DNA of 35,057 bases from Lachnospiraceae bacterium (GCA_022796475.1 JAAWIS010000033.1:1-35057), one strand, 5' to 3'. Shown: positions 6,548 to 15,680, numbered from the stretch's first letter. Translations and numbers: made by a program. Notes: generated by a model not told the origin, from the letters alone.

Positions 6548-8313
6548 ATGCAAGCAGAATGGATGAGGAACAAATAGGAATATCAAAAAAAGAAACATTA
6601 ATCCGTCTGTTCCGGTATCTGTTTGCCTACAAAAAAGAACTGATTTTGGTGCTTTTTATTATGGCGGGAACAATTACTATCAGTTTAATTACCCCGCTTT
6701 TGATGGAATTGGCTGTGAATCAGTATGTGGCGGATAAGGATATTTCAGGCCTTTTTATGATTGGAGCAGCAGCATTGGTTTTATTTCTTTTATTTCTGGC
6801 AGGCACAAAAATCAGAATGAAAATCATGGCATCAGTATCAAATAACGTTCTGGTAACGATCCGTCAGCAGCTTTATGAGCATATTCAGACCTTAAGCTTT
6901 CACTTCTTTGACAGCCGCCCTACCGGTAAAATTTTAGCAAGGGTTATCGGGGATGTAAATTCTCTAAAAGATGTGCTGTCAGACAGCGTTACTCAGCTTA
7001 TTCCGGATTTAACGACGATTTTTTGTGTCGCTGTTATCATGGTGGTAAAGAACTACCGGCTGGCAATGGCAGCTCTGCTGACAGTCCCCATTCTTGCTGC
7101 CGGTATGTTCCTGATTGAAACAAATGCACATAAAAAATGGCAGATTTACCGGAAGAAAACCTCAAATCTAAACGCCTATGTCCATGAAGATTTATCTGGA
7201 ATCCGGGTGATTCAAAGTTTTGGCGCCGAAAACGAAACCAGGAAGGCTTTTTATGATTTGGCTAATGAGCACAGAAATGCTTTTATAGAAGCTGTAATTA
7301 TTGCAGACGGATTTGGTCCGGTGGTGGAAATTACCTGGGGATTAGGAGGATTTCTTTTATACTTGATTGGAATTCGTATCATTGGTGTGGGAGAAATCGG
7401 AATTGGAACCTTTATGGCATTCTCTACTTATATTGCAATGTTTTGGAGCCCTATCCGTAACTTAGCAAATTTTTATAATAAGCTTACAACAAATATTTCA
7501 GCAGCAGAGCGGATTTTTGATATCATGGACACGAAGGCAGATATCCGGAATCTGGAGGGAGCCTCTGCCCTTGCCATTCTGGAAGGAAAGGTGGAATTTT
7601 CCCATGTGTCATTCGCTTATTCCGATGAACCGGAACGGATGATTTTAAAAGATGTAAGCTTTGCCGTAAATCCTGGGGAAACAATAGCTTTAGTAGGGCC
7701 TACCGGGGCAGGAAAAACTACAATTGTAAATCTAATCAGCCGATTTTATGAGGCAGGAAAAGGCCAGGTGCTCTTAGACGGGCAGGATGTGACCAAGGTA
7801 ACGCTGGAGAGCCTTAGAAGCCAGCTTGGGATTATGACACAAGATAATTTCCTGTTTTCCGGAACGATCCGGGATAATATTCGTTACGGCCGTTTGGACG
7901 CCACAGAAGAGGAAATTGTGGAAGCCGCCAAAGCTGTAAATGCCCATGATTTTATCATGAAGCTGGAACATGGATATGATACGGAAATCAGTGAGCGGGG
8001 AGCCAGGCTTTCCATTGGCCAGAGGCAGCTTTTAGCTTTTGCCAGAACAATGGTGGCAAAGCCGGGGATCCTGATATTGGATGAAGCCACTTCCAGCATT
8101 GATACTCATACAGAAATCTTGGTGCAGAAAGGGATTGAAGAGCTGCTGAAAGGCCGTACTTCCTTCATCATCGCCCATCGGCTTTCCACTATCCGTAAGG
8201 CAGATCGGATTTTTGTAATTGATCAGGGACAGATTTTAGAGGAAGGAAATCATCAGACGCTGATCCAGCAAAAAGGGGCTTATTACAATTTATATCAGAG
8301 CCAGTTTCTGTAA
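6538..8313 (+). CDS. ABC exporter half-transporter, catalytic-Walker subunit (BmrD-like)
   Basis: 591 residues: a transmembrane domain (about 20-335) plus an ATPase. Motifs: Walker A GPTGAGKT (387-394), signature altered to LSIGQ (491-495), Walker B with intact catalytic Glu516 (LILDEATSSID), H-loop His547. Paired with the preceding protein, the consensus site uses this Walker A/B and the partner's LSGGQ. The degenerate site uses the partner's Asp502 and this LSIGQ. This complementary pattern is direct evidence that the two form an obligate heterodimer. The ATG overlaps the end of the upstream gene. MdlB/LmrD/BmrD class; cargo unknown. Confidence 0.94.
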   Translation: MAVNASRMDEEQIGISKKETLIRLFRYLFAYKKELILVLFIMAGTITISLITPLLMELAVNQYVADKDISGLFMIGAAALVLFLLFLAGTKIRMKIMASVSNNVLVTIRQQLYEHIQTLSFHFFDSRPTGKILARVIGDVNSLKDVLSDSVTQLIPDLTTIFCVAVIMVVKNYRLAMAALLTVPILAAGMFLIETNAHKKWQIYRKKTSNLNAYVHEDLSGIRVIQSFGAENETRKAFYDLANEHRNAFIEAVIIADGFGPVVEITWGLGGFLLYLIGIRIIGVGEIGIGTFMAFSTYIAMFWSPIRNLANFYNKLTTNISAAERIFDIMDTKADIRNLEGASALAILEGKVEFSHVSFAYSDEPERMILKDVSFAVNPGETIALVGPTGAGKTTIVNLISRFYEAGKGQVLLDGQDVTKVTLESLRSQLGIMTQDNFLFSGTIRDNIRYGRLDATEEEIVEAAKAVNAHDFIMKLEHGYDTEISERGARLSIGQRQLLAFARTMVAKPGILILDEATSSIDTHTEILVQKGIEELLKGRTSFIIAHRLSTIRKADRIFVIDQGQILEEGNHQTLIQQKGAYYNLYQSQFL

Positions 8314-8367
8314 TTTGTTATCCCACCCTCCCGGGGATAGCCGCAAAGGAAAGAGCTCCTGAAAAAA

Positions 8368-8424
8368 TACCCCTTTTGACGGTGCAAATTTGCTGCTGTA
8401 ATTTTTATGCAAATAAAAGGGGTA
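8368..8424. other. Long-range inverted repeat after the ABC operon
   Basis: TACCCCTTTT (8368-8377) pairs perfectly with AAAAGGGGTA (8415-8424). The 37-nt interior contains a GCAAATTTGC palindrome. It could be the 3' end structure of the ABC transcript (read on + it is followed by ATTGTAC, not a clean U-tract) or a bidirectional terminator. No gene lies in 8314-8596. Confidence 0.45.
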
Positions 8425-8453
8425 ATTGTACAAATAAAATTCCGGGAGGACTA

Positions 8454-8483
8454 TTGCGTTTCAAACAGGCTGTCAGGTATACT
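8454..8483 (+). promoter_or_regulatory. Candidate promoter for nahK
   Basis: TTGCGT (8454-8459), 18-bp spacer, TATACT (8478-8483). This gives a leader of about 105 nt that contains the nested hairpin at 8502-8545. The -35 is imperfect, which fits an activated promoter. Confidence 0.45.
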
Positions 8484-8501
8484 GAAAGAAGCAATCAAAA
8501 T

Positions 8502-8545
8502 GCCCGGAACGCGCTGAATCATGAATCAGCGATTTTCTGACGGGC
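8502..8545 (+). other. Nested inverted repeats in the nahK leader
   Basis: Inner arms CGCTGA (8512-8517) and TCAGCG (8526-8531) form a 20-bp near-palindrome. Outer arms GCCCG (8502-8506) and CGGGC (8541-8545) bracket it. It could be an operator for a dimeric regulator, such as a repressor of glycan genes, or an RNA structure. Confidence 0.45.
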
Positions 8546-8596
8546 TGTATGATGTCACTGAAAGAATAATTTCCAGAACTTGCGGGAGGGTAAAGA

Positions 8597-9706
8597 ATGA
8601 ATAACAGTTGTGAAAAGAAACTGGAAGCAGCAGGTGCCTTTGTGCTGAAAGGGCAGATTAAGTATTGTGAACGGTATGGAAGCGGCCACATAAATGATAC
8701 CTTTCTTTTGGTATGTGAAGAGGAGGGGAATGAATGCCGGTATATTCTGCAGAGAATGAATCATCAGGTATTTAAGGACATCCCTGGTTTGATGAAAAAT
8801 ATAAAAGGAGTGACCACCTTTCTCCGTTCTCAGATTATAGAAAACCATGGGGATCCGGACAGGGAAACTCTGAATCTGGTTCCTACAAAAGACGGCCAGG
8901 ATTATTATCAGGATAGTTTGGGAAATTTTTGGCGGGTATATTTGTTTATCGAAAATTCTACCTGCTATAACCTGGTAGAAAGGCCGGAAGATTTTTATCA
9001 AAGCGGAAAAGCCTTCGGCCATTTCCAGTGCCTTCTGGCAGATTTCCCTGCTGGCGAGCTGACAGAAACGATTCCAGATTTCCATAATACGCCAGCCCGT
9101 TTTACTGTTTTTCAAAAGACGGTAGAAGAAGATAAAAAAGGGCTGGCATCAGGGGTTCAAAAAGAGATCCGGTTTATCCGGGAGCGGAAGTCTGAGATGG
9201 AACTGGCCATGAAGCTGCAAAAAGAAGGCAAGATTCCCTTAAGAGTTAGTCATAATGATACCAAATTAAATAATATTATGATTGATAATGATACAGGGGA
9301 AGCTTTATGCATCATTGATTTGGATACCATTATGCCGGGACTTTCGATTTTTGACTATGGGGATTCCATACGGTTCGGCGCCAATACTGCCGAGGAAGAT
9401 GAGAGAGATTTATCTAAGGTATCCTTATCCCTTCCCCTTTTTGACGTTTACACAAAAGGATTTTTAGAAGGATGTAAGGGACGCTTGACAGAAACGGAGA
9501 TTTCCATGCTTCCCTACGGGGCGAAAATGATGACTCTGGAATGCGGAATGCGTTTTTTAACCGATTACCTTCAGGGGGATACTTACTTCCATATCAGCCG
9601 GGAAGGCCACAACTTGGATCGGTGCCGTACTCAGCTTGCTCTGGTGGCAGACATGGAGAAAAAATGGGCTGATATGGAAAAGATTGTAAAACAGTATCAT
9701 AAATAA
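8597..9706 (+). CDS. nahK: N-acetylhexosamine 1-kinase (NahK/LnpB type)
   Basis: A 369-residue aminoglycoside-phosphotransferase-fold kinase. N-lobe: RYGSGHINDTFLLV (about 25-38). Catalytic loop: SHNDTKLNN, with His219, Asn220, Asp221. Metal-binding IDLD at about 240-243. C-terminal FDYGDSIRFGANTA segment. The match to bifidobacterial NahK, which phosphorylates GlcNAc/GalNAc at C1, is supported by the nearby GH112 phosphorylase that releases these sugars. Product GlcNAc/GalNAc-1-P feeds UDP-sugar exchange; the uridylyltransferase and epimerase of the pathway are not in the window. ATG with GGGAGGG upstream. Converges on the AraC gene with only 8 bp between stop codons. Confidence 0.85.
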   Translation: MNNSCEKKLEAAGAFVLKGQIKYCERYGSGHINDTFLLVCEEEGNECRYILQRMNHQVFKDIPGLMKNIKGVTTFLRSQIIENHGDPDRETLNLVPTKDGQDYYQDSLGNFWRVYLFIENSTCYNLVERPEDFYQSGKAFGHFQCLLADFPAGELTETIPDFHNTPARFTVFQKTVEEDKKGLASGVQKEIRFIRERKSEMELAMKLQKEGKIPLRVSHNDTKLNNIMIDNDTGEALCIIDLDTIMPGLSIFDYGDSIRFGANTAEEDERDLSKVSLSLPLFDVYTKGFLEGCKGRLTETEISMLPYGAKMMTLECGMRFLTDYLQGDTYFHISREGHNLDRCRTQLALVADMEKKWADMEKIVKQYHK

Positions 9707-9714
9707 AACATAAC

Positions 9715-10629
9715 TTACGATCGAAAATGCTCTTTTTCCGAGAGAATGCGAATAGAAGAAGCATATTCGGAAGGTGTCATATGAGTGATTTTTTTAAACT
9801 GTCTGGAAAAGTAGTGGATGGATGTGTAGCCAAGACGGTCCGAAATCTGGGTAAAATTTAATTGATTATTTCGGATCATCTGTTTGGCAGTATCAATTTT
9901 CATCAGCGTAAAAAACTCAATCACTCCGCAGCCGTGGGCTTCCTGAAACAGTTTCTGCAAAAGGGAACGGCTGACTAATGTGTCGCGGCAGATGGTTTCA
10001 ATGGTTAGCTGCTGATTGATATGTTCTTCCATATACCGGATAATCCGATTGTATGTTTCATTGGGATGCCCGAAACGCGGGCGTCCCTGAATCTGAGCAG
10101 GAACCGGAAGGGGATTAGCAAAATAACGGCGGTAAAGATGAATCAGAAGTTCTTCTAAATAGCATCGGATTAACTGTTCTGCTCCAAAAGCTGAGGGATT
10201 GGGGTTGCGGATCAATTCTTCCTGGTAAGGATTGTCCAGGCGTCCATAAAAGGCATGGCGCGCTTCAATAATAATCTGAGCTAACAGTGCATTTTCTGTA
10301 TCCTGGACAGTGAGAACCTTGCTGCGGAACTGTTCCATAAAAGGTGAATGGCATTCAAAGGCAATAACCACCAGGCTGGGAGAACTTTTCCCATTGGCTA
10401 GCACATTGTGAAATTCATTGGGCTGATGGAAGATGATGCTTCCGCGTTTTAAGGTATGGGGGCATTCGCCGGCCTTTACATTTACTTCTCCTTTATCGAC
10501 ACAAAGCAGTTCCCAGAAATCATGGCATTCGCCGGGGAAGGAAAAATTGCTCATATAGTCAAAGTAATGGATGGAAATGATACTGGAGATGGAAATGCTG
10601 GTTTGCAGCAGAGTACTTTTGTATGCCAT
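9715..10629 (-). CDS. AraC-family transcriptional regulator
   Basis: A 304-residue protein with an N-terminal cupin sensor domain (about 20-130; CHDFWELLCVDKGEVNV, IIFHQPNEFH) and a C-terminal double HTH of the AraC/XylS class (about 200-300; DTLVSRSLLQKLFQ, then ISDRLGYTSIHYFSRQFKK and MTPSEYA). The start is ATG at 10629, with AAGGAGG at 10634-10640; a longer frame to 10647 would start at a non-ATG codon upstream of that ribosome site. It is divergent from the GH112 gene and is probably a local activator responding to galacto-N-biose, lacto-N-biose or a derivative; the ligand is inferred from context. Confidence 0.9.
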   Translation of the reverse strand: MAYKSTLLQTSISISSIISIHYFDYMSNFSFPGECHDFWELLCVDKGEVNVKAGECPHTLKRGSIIFHQPNEFHNVLANGKSSPSLVVIAFECHSPFMEQFRSKVLTVQDTENALLAQIIIEARHAFYGRLDNPYQEELIRNPNPSAFGAEQLIRCYLEELLIHLYRRYFANPLPVPAQIQGRPRFGHPNETYNRIIRYMEEHINQQLTIETICRDTLVSRSLLQKLFQEAHGCGVIEFFTLMKIDTAKQMIRNNQLNFTQISDRLGYTSIHYFSRQFKKITHMTPSEYASSIRILSEKEHFRS

Positions 10630-10673
10630 AGCGGCCTCCTTAAACACGATAAATCAAGATCGTTACCATAACA

Positions 10674-10700
10674 TGTGCGTGTTGCACACTGCTGCGCACA
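10674..10700. promoter_or_regulatory. Inverted repeat in the divergent araC/GH112 control region
   Basis: TGTGCG (10674-10679) and CGCACA (10695-10700) face each other across 15 bp in the 156-bp intergenic region. A TATAGC-type -10 for GH112 lies near 10736 without a good -35, as expected for an activator-dependent promoter. A likely place for the AraC protein to bind, but unproven. Confidence 0.35.
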
Positions 10701-10785
10701 GGCAGCAATCGGCATGGTATTTCTCCTGCCGAAATTATAGCATAAAATCCGATTGAAGAAAAGAAGAGAAGGGAAGAGTTTACAA

Positions 10786-12966
10786 ATGGCAAAAACTAAG
10801 GGGAGAGTTACCCTTCCAAGTGAAGGCGGTTTTTTAAATGAAACAAAAGAAATTATGGAACGTTGGGGAGCAGATGCACTGCGGGACAGTGACGGAACCA
10901 AGCTGCCAGAAGAAATAAAATCATTAGATGCAGCCATTTACACAACGTATTTTGTAGCCAGAGGCCATAATGAATTTGCTGAAAAGCATATGGAAGAGTG
11001 CCAGCAGCTTTACCTTATGAGCAAGCGGGTAACTGCTGTGGAGGAGCAAGTGGAAATCTCTTTTATGGACGGATATTTTCATCAGCAGGTAAAACCAGAC
11101 TACTATCATGACTGCAAAAAATGGTGGGAAGTAATAGACCGGACATTAGGAGAGGTTGTTTTGGCAAGTGATTGGGAACTTGACCAAAAGCGCAATATCG
11201 TAACCATCCGCAATGGGAAACCATTTCATGAATATACCGTATCATTTCTGGTATATGCCATATGGGATCCAACTCAGATGTATAATCATATAACGAATCA
11301 ATGGGGGGATAGACCTCACGAGATTCCTTTTGATGTCCGGCAGCCCTGTTCCTGGAAGTTCGCCAAGGATTATCTGGTTCAGTGGCTGAAGGAAAATCCC
11401 CGTACAGACGTAGTAAGATTTACCACCTTTTTTTATCATTTCACCTTAGTATTCAACGAACAGGCCAAAGAAAAATTTGTGGACTGGTTTGGATATGGAG
11501 CTACCGTATCGGTAAAGGCGCTGGAGGAATTTGAGCAAGAATACGGTTACCGGCTTCGCCCGGAAGATATTGTAGATAATGGATACTATAATTCCACCTT
11601 CCGGATACCTTCAAAGCACTATCTGGATTATATGGATTTCATTCAGCGCTTCGTGGCGAAAAAGGCTGGGGAGCTGATTAAGCTGGTTCATGAGGAAGAC
11701 CGGGAAGCCATGATGTTTTTAGGGGATAATTGGATCGGTACAGAGCCCTACGGCCCGTATTTTCCGGAAATTGGACTTGATGCAGTGGTGGGAAGCGTAG
11801 GCGGAGGCGCAACGCTGCGACTGATTTCAGATATTCCCGGAGTACGGTATACAGAGGGACGTTTTCTTCCCTACTTTTTCCCGGATACGTTCTATCCCGG
11901 CAATAATCCCTGTTTAGAAGCAGAAGAAAACTGGCTTTGTGCCAGAAGAGCCATGATGCGCAAGCCTCTTGATCGGATTGGATATGGGGGATATTTAAGC
12001 CTTGCCTGTAAGTTTCCGGAATTTGTAGACTACATTGAACAAGTAACCGATGAATTTCGTGAACTTTATGAAAATATCGGAGGCAGCAAGCCCTATTGCG
12101 GGTTAACTGTAGGGATTTTAAACTGCTGGGGGAAACTTCGTTCCTGGCAGGCATTTATGGTTGCCCATGCTTTATGGTATCAGCAGACATACTCTTATTT
12201 CGGAGTTTTGGAAGCATTAAGCGGCGCTGCTGTCAATGTAGTGTTTTTAAGTTTTGAAGATATCCGGAAAAAAGGGAGTCTGGATGGGATTGACGTGCTG
12301 ATCAATGCAGGCGCTGCAGGAACTGCTTTTTCCGGCGGAGAAGAGTGGCTGGATGAAACCGTTCTAACAGAAATCCGCCGTTTTGTCTATAATGGAGGCG
12401 GTTTTGTAGGCGTTGGAGAGCCTTCAGCCATTCATTCCGGCGGCCGTTTCTTCCAATTGGCAGATGTTTTAGGAGTAGATAAGGAGCTTGGCTTCAGCCT
12501 TTCAACGGATCGGTACTGGAAGCAGGAGAAACCTGGCCATTTCCTTAAGGAAGATGAAAACAGAGGATTTTCCTTTGGGGAAGGAATGAAAGATATCTAT
12601 TCGCTTTCAGAGGAAACAGAAATTGCAGTATATTCTCAAGGTTCCGTTCAGCTTAGCGCCAATCCATACGGAAAGGGAAGAGGCGTTTATATTGCAGGAC
12701 TTCCTTACAGCCATGAAAATACAAGACTTCTGCTGCGAAGCCTCTATTACAGTGCAGGACGGGAAGCTGATTTAAAACTGTGGTTTGCTGAAAATTTATG
12801 GTGTGAAGTTCATGCATATCCGGAAAAAGGGCTGTATGCAGTGGTAAATAATTCTAAAGATCCTCAGGAAACCATTGTCTATGACGGCTTTGGAAATCCG
12901 GAAACCATTTTCATGAAAGGGAAAGAGATCCTTTGGAAAGAGATGAATTCAAAAACTACAAAATGA
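10786..12966 (+). CDS. lnpA: 1,3-beta-galactosyl-N-acetylhexosamine phosphorylase (GH112)
   Basis: A 726-residue GH112 phosphorylase that splits galacto-N-biose and/or lacto-N-biose with phosphate into Gal-1-P and GalNAc/GlcNAc in the cytoplasm. The N-terminus GRVTLPSEGGFLNETKEIM is highly characteristic. The general acid Asp sits in GDNWIGTEPYG at residue 314, essentially the same number as in the Bifidobacterium enzyme. Later segments KPYCGLTVGILNCWGKLRSW and VFLSFEDI fit the beta-trefoil/GATase-like middle domain. ATG 10786 is chosen over an in-frame TTG 33 bases upstream because the protein family starts here; its ribosome site (GGGAAGAG) is modest. No signal peptide. Preference between the two disaccharides cannot be read from sequence. 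Confidence 0.93.
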   Translation: MAKTKGRVTLPSEGGFLNETKEIMERWGADALRDSDGTKLPEEIKSLDAAIYTTYFVARGHNEFAEKHMEECQQLYLMSKRVTAVEEQVEISFMDGYFHQQVKPDYYHDCKKWWEVIDRTLGEVVLASDWELDQKRNIVTIRNGKPFHEYTVSFLVYAIWDPTQMYNHITNQWGDRPHEIPFDVRQPCSWKFAKDYLVQWLKENPRTDVVRFTTFFYHFTLVFNEQAKEKFVDWFGYGATVSVKALEEFEQEYGYRLRPEDIVDNGYYNSTFRIPSKHYLDYMDFIQRFVAKKAGELIKLVHEEDREAMMFLGDNWIGTEPYGPYFPEIGLDAVVGSVGGGATLRLISDIPGVRYTEGRFLPYFFPDTFYPGNNPCLEAEENWLCARRAMMRKPLDRIGYGGYLSLACKFPEFVDYIEQVTDEFRELYENIGGSKPYCGLTVGILNCWGKLRSWQAFMVAHALWYQQTYSYFGVLEALSGAAVNVVFLSFEDIRKKGSLDGIDVLINAGAAGTAFSGGEEWLDETVLTEIRRFVYNGGGFVGVGEPSAIHSGGRFFQLADVLGVDKELGFSLSTDRYWKQEKPGHFLKEDENRGFSFGEGMKDIYSLSEETEIAVYSQGSVQLSANPYGKGRGVYIAGLPYSHENTRLLLRSLYYSAGREADLKLWFAENLWCEVHAYPEKGLYAVVNNSKDPQETIVYDGFGNPETIFMKGKEILWKEMNSKTTK

Positions 12967-13026
12967 GAATATGTAAGGCTGCAGAAAAATGTAAAAATAA
13001 CTGAAAAAGAACAAATATAACATAAA

Positions 13027-13048
13027 AAATTGTCACAAACAACAATTT
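13027..13048. other. Small inverted repeat between GH112 and binding-protein genes
   Basis: AAATTGT (13027-13033) and ACAATTT (13042-13048) are separated by 8 nt in an A/T-rich 198-bp gap. It could be a weak terminator-like hairpin or an operator. A TATACT at 13108-13113 may be a -10 for the binding protein, but no good -35 is seen. Confidence 0.3.
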
Positions 13049-13164
13049 AAGGCTTAAAATACAAATATAAAGGCAGATTGTGTAAATATTTTTCTGTGCA
13101 GTTTTACTATACTTTAATTACCGGATTATTTTGGAAATAATCAAAAAAAGAGGAGGAATCTACT

Positions 13165-14502
13165 ATGAAGAAAAAGGTTATGTCGCTGGCTTTGGCATCA
13201 GTTATGGCAGCTTCTTTAGCAGCCTGCGGAGGAGGCGGACAGGATCCTACAACTGCTGCAGCCAAAGAGGATTCAACAGCAACTACTGCTGCTCAGGCAG
13301 AGAAAAGCGATGACTCAGGCGAAGAGGCGCCTGCTGGCGGGGAAGGAAGCCTGGTTTACTGGTCCATGTGGGAAGCTACAGAACCCCAGGGACAGGCAAT
13401 TCAGGAAGCTGTTAATAAGTTTACAGAAGATACCGGAATTGCCGTAGATCTGCAGTTTAAAGGGCGTACCGGAATTCGCGAGGGCTTACAGCCAGCGTTA
13501 GATGCAGGTACTAACATTGACTTATTTGATGAAGACATTGACCGTGTTAATACAACCTGGGGTCAGTATCTGATGGATCTGGAGGATTTGGCGAAAGCTG
13601 CTGATTATGAGGCAACTGCAAATGCAGGATTAATTGCTGCATGCCGTGAAGTAGGCGGAGGCTCCTTAAAGTCCATCCCATATCAGCCTAACGTATTTGC
13701 ATTCTTCTATAATCAGGCAATCTTTGATGAAGCAGGGGTTACTGAGGTTCCAAAGACATGGGAGGAACTGGATGCCGCTTGTGCTAAGATTAAGGAAGCA
13801 GGCTACACCCCGATTACCTGTGATGATGCATACATTGTCTGCATGTTTGGCTATCATATGTGCAGGCTGGTGGGAGAACCCAAGACAGAAGAGATTGTTA
13901 AAGGCGGTTTGTGGGATGAAGCAGCAGTTATGTCTACTGCTGAAGCATATGCAGATTTTGCAGCAAAAGGCTATTTTTCAGATACTATTGCTTCCAATGT
14001 ATGGCCTGCAGGACAGAATCAGGAACTGGCTATGGGAACGGCTGCTATGTACTTAAACGGATCCTGGCTGCCGAATGAAGTAAAAGATATGGCAGGCGAT
14101 GATTTCGTTTGGGGATGCTTCAGCTATCCAGAAGTAGAGGGAGGCACTGACGGAACGGATGCTGCTAACTATGGCGCACAGGTACTTGCAATTAACAAAG
14201 ACTCCAAAAATGCAGAAAATGCATTCCAGTTAATTTGCTACATTACAAAGGGTGAATTTGACAAGAAGCTTTCTGATATGTCTATTGGCATCCCGGCAGA
14301 TTCCACCAATTCAGAATGGCCGGAACTGATTGCTTGTGTAAAACCTGTTATGGACAGCATGACCATCCGATATCCATGGGCAGCAGGTGCAGAGGCTAAT
14401 GCAGATATGACTCCAATTATTAAAGAAAATTTCTTAAGCCTTTGCGGAGGCACTCTTGATGCTCAGGGATTTGTAGATGCATTAAAGAAGGCAGGAAATT
14501 AA
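13165..14502 (+). CDS. Sugar ABC transporter substrate-binding lipoprotein (CUT1)
   Basis: 445 residues. A type II signal peptide ends at the lipobox SLAAC with lipidated Cys21, followed by a low-complexity Ala/Thr/Asp/Glu linker to about residue 58. The mature domain is an extracellular solute-binding protein family 1 fold (VYWSMWEATEPQGQAIQEAV; LYLNGSW-type segment AAMYLNGSWLPNE). It captures an oligosaccharide outside the cell and delivers it to the two permeases downstream. Position after GH112 suggests galacto-N-biose/lacto-N-biose as ligand. AGGAGGAAT ribosome site. Followed by a strong hairpin, probably so that this protein is made in excess over the permeases. Confidence 0.92.
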   Translation: MKKKVMSLALASVMAASLAACGGGGQDPTTAAAKEDSTATTAAQAEKSDDSGEEAPAGGEGSLVYWSMWEATEPQGQAIQEAVNKFTEDTGIAVDLQFKGRTGIREGLQPALDAGTNIDLFDEDIDRVNTTWGQYLMDLEDLAKAADYEATANAGLIAACREVGGGSLKSIPYQPNVFAFFYNQAIFDEAGVTEVPKTWEELDAACAKIKEAGYTPITCDDAYIVCMFGYHMCRLVGEPKTEEIVKGGLWDEAAVMSTAEAYADFAAKGYFSDTIASNVWPAGQNQELAMGTAAMYLNGSWLPNEVKDMAGDDFVWGCFSYPEVEGGTDGTDAANYGAQVLAINKDSKNAENAFQLICYITKGEFDKKLSDMSIGIPADSTNSEWPELIACVKPVMDSMTIRYPWAAGAEANADMTPIIKENFLSLCGGTLDAQGFVDALKKAGN

Positions 14503-14547
14503 GTATTTGAACGTGTCTGAAAATCTTTCGCCAGATGTGTATTGCTG

Positions 14548-14589
14548 ACTGGAGTATTGTCTGTATGATACTCAGACACTGGAGTATTG
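14548..14589 (+). repeat. 12-bp direct repeat after the binding-protein gene
   Basis: ACTGGAGTATTG at 14548-14559 and 14578-14589. Between them GAGTAT...ATACTC and GTCTG...CAGAC can form hairpins. It may contribute to 3' end stability of the binding-protein mRNA. Confidence 0.35.
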
Positions 14590-14609
14590 GGAAACAAAAC
14601 CAAAACTAC

Positions 14610-14646
14610 AAATGGCGGCAGGAATAAGCTGCCGCCATTTTAGTTT
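14610..14646 (+). terminator. Strong hairpin/partial terminator between binding protein and permeases
   Basis: AAATGGCGGCAG (14610-14621) pairs perfectly over 12 bp with CTGCCGCCATTT (14629-14640), loop GAATAAG, followed by TAGTTT. It probably protects the upstream message and limits transcription into the permease genes. Confidence 0.75.
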
Positions 14647-14759
14647 CAGGACTCTCTTACTGTCTGGGCTTTGCTTGCTGTAATGGTGACTGTTCCAGAT
14701 ATTGAATACAGGTAAAATCTTATGAAAATGTTTATGCTCAAGGAAAGGAGGGAACCGGA

Positions 14760-15665
14760 ATGAAGCGAAATAAAGGTATGATTATTGCATTTTTGGCACC
14801 GGCAGTATCCATATTTGCCGTTATTTTCTTATATCCTATCGTGCGCACGATTATTATGAGTTTTTTCAAGATTGACGGTATTACGGATCCGGTATCCAAA
14901 TGGCAGTTTACCGGATTGGCTAATTTTACTAAACTGGCTAATACCAGTTTATTCCGCACTTCTATGTGGAACCTGTTTCGGATCTGGCTTATAGGCGGCC
15001 TGATCGTAATGTCGCTGGCCCTTCTCTTTGCGGTTATTATTACCAGCGGAATTCGATTTAAAAGTTTTTTCAGAGCCGTGATTTACCTTCCTAATATTGT
15101 AAGTGCAGTGGCGTTGGCTACTATGTGGCTGCAGTATGTATACAGCCCTAAATTTGGTTTACTAAAATCGGTATTTTCAAATCTTGGGCTGACTTCTCTG
15201 GCCAAGATCCAATGGCTGGATAATGAACACAAATTTATGGCCCTTTTGCTGGCCTATTGTTTCGGAATGGTTGGTTATCATATGCTGATTTTTGCCAGCG
15301 GTATTGAACGAATCAGTTACGACTATTTTGAGGCGGCTACGTTAGACGGAGCCAATAAGTTAAACCAGTTCCGATATATTACGATGCCTTTGTTAAAAGG
15401 CGTATTCCGAACGAATATTACCATGTGGAGCGTTACCAGCGTAGGCTTCTTTGTGTGGTCCCAGTTATTTTCCACGGTTACGGCGGATACTCAAACGATC
15501 ACACCTATGGTTTATATGTATATGCAGATATTTGGTGCAGGCAACAGCGTGACAGAGCGTAATTCCGGTCTGGGCGCTGCAATCGGTGTGCTGCTGAGTA
15601 TCTGTGTGGTTGCGATTTTCTGGCTGTGCAATCATCTCTTAAAAGATGATGATTTAGAATTTTAA
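14760..15665 (+). CDS. Sugar ABC transporter permease (MalF/UgpA type, CUT1)
   Basis: A 301-residue membrane protein with about six hydrophobic helices, beginning in the segment IIAFLAPAVSIFAVIFLYPI. The cytoplasmic EAA loop EAATLDGANKLNQFRYITMP (about residue 195-215) is the docking site for the ATPase. ATG 14760 has AAAGGAGG upstream. It forms a heterodimer with the next gene product, 15 bp downstream. No ATPase gene is in the cluster, so a shared MsmK-type ATPase encoded elsewhere is likely, as is common for CUT1 systems of Firmicutes. Confidence 0.93.
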   Translation: MKRNKGMIIAFLAPAVSIFAVIFLYPIVRTIIMSFFKIDGITDPVSKWQFTGLANFTKLANTSLFRTSMWNLFRIWLIGGLIVMSLALLFAVIITSGIRFKSFFRAVIYLPNIVSAVALATMWLQYVYSPKFGLLKSVFSNLGLTSLAKIQWLDNEHKFMALLLAYCFGMVGYHMLIFASGIERISYDYFEAATLDGANKLNQFRYITMPLLKGVFRTNITMWSVTSVGFFVWSQLFSTVTADTQTITPMVYMYMQIFGAGNSVTERNSGLGAAIGVLLSICVVAIFWLCNHLLKDDDLEF

Positions 15666-15680
15666 AGGAGGGGGAAGGCT

